13,069 nucleotides of DNA from Verrucomicrobiales bacterium (GTDB lineage: Bacteria > Verrucomicrobiota > Verrucomicrobiia > Limisphaerales > UBA1100), in the NCBI GenBank assembly GCA_002718935.1, contig PBFV01000060.1, positions 1 through 13,069 on the forward strand, given 5' to 3'. The notes below the pieces were generated by a model. It saw nothing but the letters and a program-made list of their open reading frames with translations, was not told where the DNA came from and ran no database searches. Within the stretch, counting starts at the first letter, position 1. Each line of letters begins with the position of its first letter. Shown piece after piece: positions 6,915 to 12,488 of the stretch. The position numbers and the translations under genes were made by a program.

Positions 6915-6915
6915 T
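6886..6915 (+). promoter_or_regulatory. strong candidate promoter for the pectate lyase gene, leaderless layout
   Basis: TTCACA at 6886-6891 (five of six matches to the -35 consensus) and a perfect TATAAT at 6910-6915 are 18 bp apart. The -10 box includes the TAA stop of the response regulator gene. Only six bases (GCGGAC) separate it from the ATG at 6922, so the expected transcription start falls on or next to the start codon. Confidence 0.6.
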
Positions 6916-6921
6916 GCGGAC

Positions 6922-7902
6922 ATGATCTCAAGGGTGCTCATGAGCGCGAGCCTGGCCGCCAGCCTGACGGGCTTGTCCGCAGCGGGATACGAGGGTTTTG
7001 GGACCACGGTGGGAGGGGACCAGTCTCCTGTTGCCCAAGTGACCTCGTTGGCGGACGACGGGCCGGGAAGTTTGCGGGAGGCGGTACGGCAGGGCAATCG
7101 GCGGATCGTCTTCGCCAAGCCGGGCACAATTCAACTGAAGAAAATTCTCCGCATCAACCAATCAAAACTGACGCTGGATGGGTTCAACTCCTCGGTCACC
7201 ATCACCGGCGCGCCGGTGGCGATTGAACATGCCAGCGATGTGATCGTGCGTTACCTGCGCTTCCGCAATTCGCCCGACGACAACCTGCGCATTGTCGGGG
7301 GCTGCCGACGAGTGATCGTTGACCATTGCACCTCGACGGGCGCTGGGGATGGTGCGCTGGACATCACGATCGATTACGACCAGCCACTGAAGCGGCCAAC
7401 GGACATCACCGTGTCCTGGTGCATTTTCGCCAAAACGAAAAAGGCGATGCTAGTTTCCAGCGCCAACAATCTGTCCCTGCACCATAATCTGTTCCTCGAC
7501 AATGAGCAGCGCAATCCACAATTGCACGATGCCCGGAATTTTGACGTGCGCAACAACGTCATCCATCGCTGGGGAATTTATGGGCTGCGCGTGCGTGCGG
7601 GCTCCACGGGCAACGTTATGTTTAACGTCTTAGGCCCTGGCACCAACCCGAAGAAGGATCAGGAACTGGCGCTGGTCATCATGGGCACAGGGGAGGCCAA
7701 GGGTGCCTCGGGTCCGGTTCACGCCGAGGGAAATCTTGGCCCAGGAAATTTAAATCTTAACACAAAAAGCACAGCTCCCATGGCACTCCCCGCTCCGAGA
7801 GTCACACTTTGGACCCCGGCACAAGCGTATCGGCACATCCTCCAGCACGCAGGCGCCCGTCCCTTGGACAAGATAGACCAGGCCTTTTTAAAGGGACTGT
7901 GA
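6922..7902 (+). CDS. secreted pectate lyase-like protein (PL1-type parallel beta-helix)
   Basis: The product has 326 residues from the ATG at 6922. That start gives a compact signal peptide (MISRVLMSASLAASLTGLSA) and fits the promoter; an ATG at 6904 would add six residues, overlap the upstream stop and lie before the predicted transcript start. The mature protein opens with GYEGFGTTVGG and VTSLADDGPGSLREAV, typical of small PL1-like lyases, then beta-helix coils with DGALDI (143-148), VSWCIF (164-169), and LHHNLFLDNEQRNPQLH (186-202). PL1 enzymes cleave polygalacturonate by calcium-dependent beta-elimination. The Arg in QRNP (197) is the likely catalytic Arg, whereas the second basic position usually seen a few residues later reads His. 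It may act on pectin-like or other uronate polymers. Convergent with the DUF4177 gene, two bases between stops. Confidence 0.87.
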   Translation: MISRVLMSASLAASLTGLSAAGYEGFGTTVGGDQSPVAQVTSLADDGPGSLREAVRQGNRRIVFAKPGTIQLKKILRINQSKLTLDGFNSSVTITGAPVAIEHASDVIVRYLRFRNSPDDNLRIVGGCRRVIVDHCTSTGAGDGALDITIDYDQPLKRPTDITVSWCIFAKTKKAMLVSSANNLSLHHNLFLDNEQRNPQLHDARNFDVRNNVIHRWGIYGLRVRAGSTGNVMFNVLGPGTNPKKDQELALVIMGTGEAKGASGPVHAEGNLGPGNLNLNTKSTAPMALPAPRVTLWTPAQAYRHILQHAGARPLDKIDQAFLKGL

Positions 7903-7904
7903 GG

Positions 7905-8081
7905 CTAACCCGAGACCGGACGGCGGAGGACCAGTTCCACGTCAATCTCATCAAAGCTGCCAGGGATGTTGCAGTGAGGCAGCACGAAATTCATCAGTTC
8001 CCAGCCTTCCGCCCCCATTGCGTTGAGCGTGGCCTCGGTGATGTTGGCCCGTTTAACCACCTTGTATTCCCACTTCTGCAT
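7905..8081 (-). CDS. DUF4177-like small protein
   Basis: The product has 58 residues from the ATG at 8081. The sequence MQKWEYKVVKR, then LNAMGAEGWELMNFVLP, is the signature of DUF4177-type proteins (about 50-70 residues, compact beta-alpha-beta fold, unknown function). The full length fits one such domain; there is no signal peptide or membrane segment, so it is probably cytoplasmic. A GTG at 8087 would add two residues, but the predicted promoter directly upstream favours the ATG. The gene is convergent with the pectate lyase and divergent from the GYF-domain gene. A longer plus-strand frame runs across it but shows no domain there. The protein pattern is clear despite the small size. Confidence 0.75.
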   Translation of the reverse strand: MQKWEYKVVKRANITEATLNAMGAEGWELMNFVLPHCNIPGSFDEIDVELVLRRPVSG

Positions 8082-8087
8082 CGCCAC

Positions 8088-8116
8088 AGTCTAGCGGCAC
8101 GGAGCCCGCGGGCCAA
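8088..8116 (-). promoter_or_regulatory. candidate promoter for the DUF4177-like gene, leaderless layout
   Basis: On the minus strand TTGGCC (forward 8111-8116) and TAGACT (forward 8088-8093) are 17 bp apart, each with four of six consensus matches. Six bases (GTGGCG) separate the -10 box from the ATG at 8081. This is the same spacing as at the pectate lyase and first esterase genes, which raises its credibility. Confidence 0.38.
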
Positions 8117-8162
8117 ACTGTTTCCGGCAGACAACAGCTTCACGCCAAGCTACGGTTTGCGC

Positions 8163-8591
8163 GTGCAGGCATACCTCAACCGCGGCGGCGAACAGGCCGG
8201 CCCCTACACCATGGAGCAAGTGCAACGGTGCCTGGCTGAAGGAAGTGTCCAGCCGGAAGATCTTGCCTGGCACGAGGGCCTCCCCAAATGGGTGCCCGTC
8301 TCGGAATTGGCCCCGGATGCCACACCGAAAATTTTGCAGGAGAAAACTTTTTTCACGCTCAAGCGAGTCGTTGTCGGCTCGGTGATATGGTTTATCACCC
8401 TAATGCTTGTGTCCGCGGGACTCCTCTACCAGGTACATCACGACTCCAAGACACAACGCGAACGCATTCATCGCGCCGGACTCCTGGGCAAGGGCACCTT
8501 GACGGTCATCGGCTGGGCGTGCCTCTGGCTTCCGTGGGCTTATCGCTACGGCAAACGCAAGCGGGAAAAACGGGACGGCTTGGCGAAATGA
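8163..8591 (+). CDS. GYF_2-domain protein with two membrane helices
   Basis: The product has about 142 residues from a GTG at 8163; a TTG at 8157 is the alternative. The frame is open much further upstream, but that part crosses the DUF4177 gene and has no recognisable domain. Residues 3-50 match the bacterial GYF_2 domain: YLNRGGEQAGPYTMEQV, a conserved LAWHEGLPKW with two Trp residues (36 and 43), then P and V. GYF_2 domains bind proteins or peptides and commonly sit before membrane segments in PVC and other Gram-negative bacteria. Two hydrophobic stretches follow (about 69-90 and 112-128), then a basic tail (KRKREKR), suggesting both ends are cytoplasmic. No Shine-Dalgarno sequence or good promoter is seen, so the start is uncertain. 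A small scaffold or adaptor role is inferred from the domain only. Confidence 0.75.
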   Translation: MQAYLNRGGEQAGPYTMEQVQRCLAEGSVQPEDLAWHEGLPKWVPVSELAPDATPKILQEKTFFTLKRVVVGSVIWFITLMLVSAGLLYQVHHDSKTQRERIHRAGLLGKGTLTVIGWACLWLPWAYRYGKRKREKRDGLAK

Positions 8592-8685
8592 CAACAGGGA
8601 AGATGATCTTGACCTCGGACGCACGGATGACATCTCCATGGTGACCAAGGGTCAATAGAATTCGATCCTCACGCAACTTTCTCGG

Positions 8686-8714
8686 TTGACGCGCTTCCCG
8701 ATCGGCTTTGCAAT
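8686..8714 (+). promoter_or_regulatory. candidate promoter for the first esterase gene, leaderless layout
   Basis: TTGACG at 8686-8691 and TGCAAT at 8709-8714 are 17 bp apart (five and four of six consensus matches). Six bases (CGCGGC) separate the -10 box from the ATG at 8721. The -10, discriminator and start codon resemble those of the second esterase. The rest of the 129-nt gap 8592-8720 shows nothing else I can support. Confidence 0.48.
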
Positions 8715-8720
8715 CGCGGC

Positions 8721-10262
8721 ATGTCCAAACGACTCCTTTTCCTGCTCGCTTTGGTGCCGATGATGCTGTCGGCGGAAGTCAAAGTACCCTCCATTTTCGG
8801 CAGCCGTATGGTGCTGCAGCGGGAACAGGCCAATCCGGTTTGGGGTTGGGCCGCGCCAGGTGAAAAGGTGACCGTCACATTCGCCGGTCAAAAGCACACG
8901 GCTACTGCCGGCAAAGATGGTGCTTGGCGCGTGAAGTTGCAGCCGCTCAAGGCCAATGCCAAGGGACAGACTTTGACCATCAGCGGCAGCAACAAGCTGG
9001 AACTAACGGATGTGCTCGTGGGCGAGGTGTGGGTTTGTTCCGGGCAATCCAATATGGCTTGGTCGGTGGACCGCGCTTACGATCCGGACTTGGAAAGTCT
9101 CACGGCGAAGTTTCCCAATATCCGCCTGATCTCCGTGCCGCAGGTGGGCACGCAAGAGCCACAGAAAGATTTCAAGGGTGAATGGGTTGCTGCCACGCCG
9201 GAAACCGTGAAGCAATTTTCGGCGGTGGGTTATTTCTTTGGGCGCACCTTGCATCAGGCGCTGGATGTGCCGGTGGGACTCATCGACAACGCTTGGGGCG
9301 GTTCTGCGGCCGAGGCATGGATTCGACGTGATCTCCTTGCGAAACTTCCTGCGGCCGCGCCGTATATGGCGCAGTGGAAACAAACCGAGGCCACCTACGA
9401 TTCCGCCAAGGCTGCGGCGACTTATGAGAGTCGCCTCAAGAAGTGGCAAACGGCAGCAACGGCCGCACGCAAGGCGGGCAAGCCGGTGCCACGCCGGCCA
9501 CGTGCTCCGCGCAATCCGCTCACCGGCCAGCATCGCCCCGGCAACCTTTACAACGGCGTGCTCAAGCCGATCATTGGTTACGGCATTCGCGGGGCCATTT
9601 GGTATCAGGGCGAGAGCAACAGCGGCCGCGCCAAGGCCTATCGCGATGTGTTTCCGCTAATGATTCAAAACTGGCGGGAGGAATGGGGCCAAGGCGATTT
9701 CCCGTTCTATTGGGTGCAGCTCGCTGACTTCCGTGATGAACAACCCGAGCCGATGGATGATAACTGGGCCGAACTGCGCGAGGCGCAGACGATGACGATG
9801 GATCGACTGAAAAACACCGGCGAGGCGGTGATCATTGATGTGGGCGAGGGGCGCGACATTCATCCGCGCGACAAGCAGACCGTTGCCAAGCGGCTGGCGC
9901 GTTGGGCCTTGGCCAAGAATTACGGCGTGGAGATCGTCCACCAAAGCCCGCGCTTCAAGAGCATGGAGATCAAAGGCGACAAAGCCGTGCTTACTTTTGA
10001 CCACGTGGGTGCTGGCCTGTATAGCTTCGACGTGCGCGATCCAAAAGGATTTGCTGTGTGTGGGGAGGACAAGAAATTTGTCTGGGCCAAGGCCCGCATC
10101 GTGGGCAAGGACAAGGTGGAAGTCTGGGCCGAAGGCGTCACGCCTACGCAAGTGCGTTATGCCTGGGCGGTCAATCCCGTATGCACATTGATGAGCCGTG
10201 AAGGCCTCCCGGCTACGCCGTTTCGTACGGATGATTTCCCGATGGCGACTGAAGGCAAGTAG
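8721..10262 (+). CDS. secreted sialate O-acetylesterase-like SGNH esterase, copy 1
   Basis: The product has 513 residues, with a signal peptide ([18 protein letters not shown]) followed by a beta-rich N-terminal domain ([23 protein letters not shown], about 20-100) and the SASA/SGNH hydrolase domain. The nucleophile Ser110 lies in VCSGQSNM. Other blocks are [11 protein letters not shown] (190-200), [10 protein letters not shown] (291-300), and RDIHPRDKQ with the catalytic Asp/His pair (D379, H381). The family removes O-acetyl groups from sialic acids or from plant and algal polysaccharides; given the lyase nearby, acetylated polysaccharide is more likely (inference). Residues about 215-270 form a lysine-, arginine- and alanine-rich insertion of roughly 35 residues that the next gene lacks. 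Tandem paralogue of that gene. The ATG at 8721 is set by the signal peptide and promoter; no Shine-Dalgarno sequence is present. Confidence 0.93.
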   Translation: MSKRLLFLLALVPMMLSAEVKVPSIFGSRMVLQREQANPVWGWAAPGEKVTVTFAGQKHTATAGKDGAWRVKLQPLKANAKGQTLTISGSNKLELTDVLVGEVWVCSGQSNMAWSVDRAYDPDLESLTAKFPNIRLISVPQVGTQEPQKDFKGEWVAATPETVKQFSAVGYFFGRTLHQALDVPVGLIDNAWGGSAAEAWIRRDLLAKLPAAAPYMAQWKQTEATYDSAKAAATYESRLKKWQTAATAARKAGKPVPRRPRAPRNPLTGQHRPGNLYNGVLKPIIGYGIRGAIWYQGESNSGRAKAYRDVFPLMIQNWREEWGQGDFPFYWVQLADFRDEQPEPMDDNWAELREAQTMTMDRLKNTGEAVIIDVGEGRDIHPRDKQTVAKRLARWALAKNYGVEIVHQSPRFKSMEIKGDKAVLTFDHVGAGLYSFDVRDPKGFAVCGEDKKFVWAKARIVGKDKVEVWAEGVTPTQVRYAWAVNPVCTLMSREGLPATPFRTDDFPMATEGK

Positions 10263-10275
10263 CGGCTTTTGGGCA

Positions 10276-10304
10276 TTGACCTCCGGCTGCAATGGCGGTG
10301 AAAT
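10276..10304 (+). promoter_or_regulatory. candidate promoter for the second esterase gene, leaderless layout
   Basis: TTGACC at 10276-10281 and TGAAAT at 10299-10304 are 17 bp apart (five and four of six consensus matches). Seven bases (CGCGCCC) separate the -10 box from the ATG at 10312. It occupies most of the 49-nt gap after the first esterase and resembles that gene's promoter, which suggests the duplicated unit included its promoter. Confidence 0.43.
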
Positions 10305-10311
10305 CGCGCCC

Positions 10312-11739
10312 ATGACCAAACGTCTTCTTTCTCTCAGTTGTGTTGTCGTCTTCTTTTCCGCGGTTTTTGTTCAGGCAGAAACCAAGCTGCCCAATATCCT
10401 CGGCAGTAATATGGTGCTGCAGCAGGGTGAGAAATGCCCGATTTGGGGTTGGGATGATTCGGACAAGCAGGTCACCGTTGAATTTGCCGGCCAAAAGCAC
10501 ACGGCCAAGGTAGGCGATGATGGCCGTTGGGAGGTGCATTTGGATCCCATGAAGGCCAATGCCAAGGGACAAACGCTCACCATTCGGGGCAGCTCAAAGC
10601 TGGAATTAAAGGATGTGTTGGTGGGCGAGGTCTGGCTCTGCTCCGGCCAGTCCAACATGGAGTGGACCGTTTCCCGCTCGGCCAATCCCAAAGAGGAAAT
10701 TGCCAACGGCAACCACCCGCTCATTCGTCACATTAAAGTGCCCCACCAGCTTTCTCCCACGCCGAAGGACAACATGGTCACCGGTGGTTGGCAGGTCTGC
10801 TCGCCCAAGGTCGTCGCCAATTTCACCGCCGTGGGCTACTACTTCGCGCGGAAACTGCAAAGCGATATCAAGGTGCCCATCGGCCTCATCGGCAGCAACT
10901 GGGGCGGCACCCGCATCGAGCCGTGGACCCCGCCTGTCGGCTTCAAGAGCGTCAAGGAACTCAAAGCCAGTCACACCGACCGACTGGACGCATTCGCCAA
11001 GGCCCGCCCGGGACGGGGGACGCCGACCCATATGTACAACGCGATGATTCACCCTATTCTGCCGTTCACCATCAAGGGCGCGATTTGGTATCAGGGCGAG
11101 AGCAACAATGGAGAGGGCATGGTGTATTATCACAAGATGCGCGCGCTCATCGCCGGCTGGCGCAGCGTTTGGAATAAACCGAATCTACCCTTCTACTTTG
11201 TTCAGCTTGCGCCGTTCCGTTACGGCGGCGATCCGACACGGCTGGCGGGCATCTGGCACGCTCAACTTACAACGGCCCAAAAGATTCCCAACACCGGCAT
11301 GGCCGTCACCACCGATATCACCAACCTTCGCGACATTCATCCCAAGAACAAACAGGACGTCGGCAAGCGGCTTGCTCTCTGGGCGTTGGCGAAGGATTAC
11401 GGCAAGAAGGATGTGGTTTATTCAGGGCCGCTTTTCGAAAAGGTTTCCTATCTCGAAGGCAAGGATAGCATCACCGTGCATTTCAAGAAACTGGATGGCA
11501 AACAACACGGGTTGAAAACCAGCGATGGCAAAGCCCCGAGCCATTTTGAGATAGCCGGCAAAGATGGCGCGTGGCATCCGGCCGAGGCCACCATTGTTTA
11601 TGGAGACCATCTAAAACTGAAAAGCGCCAAGGTTAAATCACCGGTTCATGTTCGTTTTGGCTGGAACCAACTGGCTGAGCCCAATTTGGTGAATCGTGCC
11701 GGACTGCCGGCTTCTCCATTTAACACCGCGTTCAAGTAA
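10312..11739 (+). CDS. secreted sialate O-acetylesterase-like SGNH esterase, copy 2
   Basis: The product has 475 residues from the ATG at 10312. The frame is open 38 codons further up, but that would overlap copy 1; the chosen start gives a clean signal peptide (MTKRLLSLSCVVVFFSAVFV, cleavage near QAE). It mirrors copy 1: NILGSNMVLQQGE, PIWGWDDS, Ser114 in LCSGQSNM, SNWGGTRIEPW (195-205), [10 protein letters not shown] (256-265), and RDIHPKNKQ with D341/H343. All catalytic blocks are intact. The N-terminal domain through the Ser motif is very close to copy 1 (for example FAGQKHTA and [11 protein letters not shown] in both), but the middle is shorter and the C-terminal part diverges. It probably deacetylates a different or differently placed acetyl group (inference). 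Its stop is 4 nt before the third esterase start. Confidence 0.92.
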   Translation: MTKRLLSLSCVVVFFSAVFVQAETKLPNILGSNMVLQQGEKCPIWGWDDSDKQVTVEFAGQKHTAKVGDDGRWEVHLDPMKANAKGQTLTIRGSSKLELKDVLVGEVWLCSGQSNMEWTVSRSANPKEEIANGNHPLIRHIKVPHQLSPTPKDNMVTGGWQVCSPKVVANFTAVGYYFARKLQSDIKVPIGLIGSNWGGTRIEPWTPPVGFKSVKELKASHTDRLDAFAKARPGRGTPTHMYNAMIHPILPFTIKGAIWYQGESNNGEGMVYYHKMRALIAGWRSVWNKPNLPFYFVQLAPFRYGGDPTRLAGIWHAQLTTAQKIPNTGMAVTTDITNLRDIHPKNKQDVGKRLALWALAKDYGKKDVVYSGPLFEKVSYLEGKDSITVHFKKLDGKQHGLKTSDGKAPSHFEIAGKDGAWHPAEATIVYGDHLKLKSAKVKSPVHVRFGWNQLAEPNLVNRAGLPASPFNTAFK

Positions 11740-11743
11740 AAAG

Positions 11744-12484
11744 GTGCGCCGCTGGCTTGCCATTCAGTTTGCTTTGGTCGCCTGTTTTGTGCAGGCGGCG
11801 GATGCGAACTTTCACCTCTACCTTCTCATCGGCCAATCCAACATGGCTGGACGCGGGAAGGTTGCGCTGGAAGATAAGGTGGCCGTTCCGCGTGTGTTGA
11901 TGCTTAACAAGGCCAACGAATGGGTGTCGGCCGTTGATCCGATTTCCTTCGACAAAAAAATTGCCGGCGTCAGCCTCGGCCGCACCTTTGGCATTGAGAT
12001 GGCCAAGGCGAATCCGAAGGTAAAAATCGGCCTCATACCGTGCGCCGTCGGCGGCACACCCATTCGCCGCTGGCAGCAAAACGGCGACCTCTATCAAGCC
12101 GCCCTTAAGCGCGCCAAAACGGCGATGAAAGCCGGCGTCATCAAGGGCATTCTTTGGCATCAAGGCGAAAGCGATTCCGGCAACGAAGACACGGCCAAGA
12201 TTTACGAGCAACAACTCCACACGATGATTGCTGCTTGGCGGAAAGATTTGGGAAATGAAAAAATCCCGGTTGTTGTCGGTGAACTCGGTCAGTTCTTCAA
12301 GAAAGCCAAGCACAAGGACACGGTTGATGCCGCCTTAAAGGCGTTGCCCAAGAAGGTGAAGCGCACCGCTTGGGTCAGTTCCACCGGGCTCGGCCACAAG
12401 GGGGATGTCGTCCACTTCAGTGCCGCAGCCTATCGTGAGTTTGGCAAACGTTACGCATTAAAAATAAAGTCCCTTCAGGAATAG
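11744..12484 (+). CDS. secreted SASA-domain (CE6-like) esterase
   Basis: The product has 246 residues from a GTG at 11744, which directly precedes a signal peptide (MRRWLAIQFALVACFVQA). A GTG at 11696 would overlap the upstream gene by 44 nt and put 16 polar residues before that signal, so I reject it. This is a minimal SGNH domain: Ser32 in LIGQSNMAGRG, PCAVGGTPIRRW (99-110), LWHQGESDSG (137-146), and DVVHFS with the catalytic Asp221/His224. Single-domain members of this type include acetylxylan esterases of CE6; it lacks the N-terminal beta domain of the two preceding copies, so it is a distant relative rather than a third tandem copy. The 4-nt gap from the copy 2 stop argues for cotranscription. 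The substrate is probably an acetylated polysaccharide or oligosaccharide (inference). Confidence 0.88.
   Translation: MRRWLAIQFALVACFVQAADANFHLYLLIGQSNMAGRGKVALEDKVAVPRVLMLNKANEWVSAVDPISFDKKIAGVSLGRTFGIEMAKANPKVKIGLIPCAVGGTPIRRWQQNGDLYQAALKRAKTAMKAGVIKGILWHQGESDSGNEDTAKIYEQQLHTMIAAWRKDLGNEKIPVVVGELGQFFKKAKHKDTVDAALKALPKKVKRTAWVSSTGLGHKGDVVHFSAAAYREFGKRYALKIKSLQE
12477..12480 (+). promoter_or_regulatory. Shine-Dalgarno-like site for the S41 peptidase gene
   Basis: AGGA lies 8 nt before the ATG at 12489, inside the last codons of the esterase gene. It is the best-placed Shine-Dalgarno-like match I found in the window; most other genes have none. It supports the ATG at 12489 and translation from the same transcript as the esterases. 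Confidence 0.5.
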
Positions 12485-12488
12485 CTCC

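Noticed and set aside
7809-8162. N-terminal extension of the GYF_2 frame
   Set aside because: The extension overlaps the lyase 3' end and the whole DUF4177-like gene on the other strand. Its translation has low-complexity Arg/His/Pro content and no domain; the GYF_2 domain begins only after 8163.
8588-8644. 18-codon ORF beginning at the ATGA overlap after the GYF_2 gene
   Set aside because: Too short, no ribosome binding site, no recognisable pattern; the ATGA overlap is likely chance.
8698-8711. Sigma-54 promoter suggested by TTTGC before esterase copy 1
   Set aside because: The GC of TTTGC has no GG ten bases upstream, so the -24 element is missing. The sigma-70-type pair at 8686-8714 fits better.
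9657-10319. A 220-codon minus-strand open frame opposite esterase copy 1
   Set aside because: Antisense to a well-supported esterase with catalytic motifs; no domain pattern in the translation.
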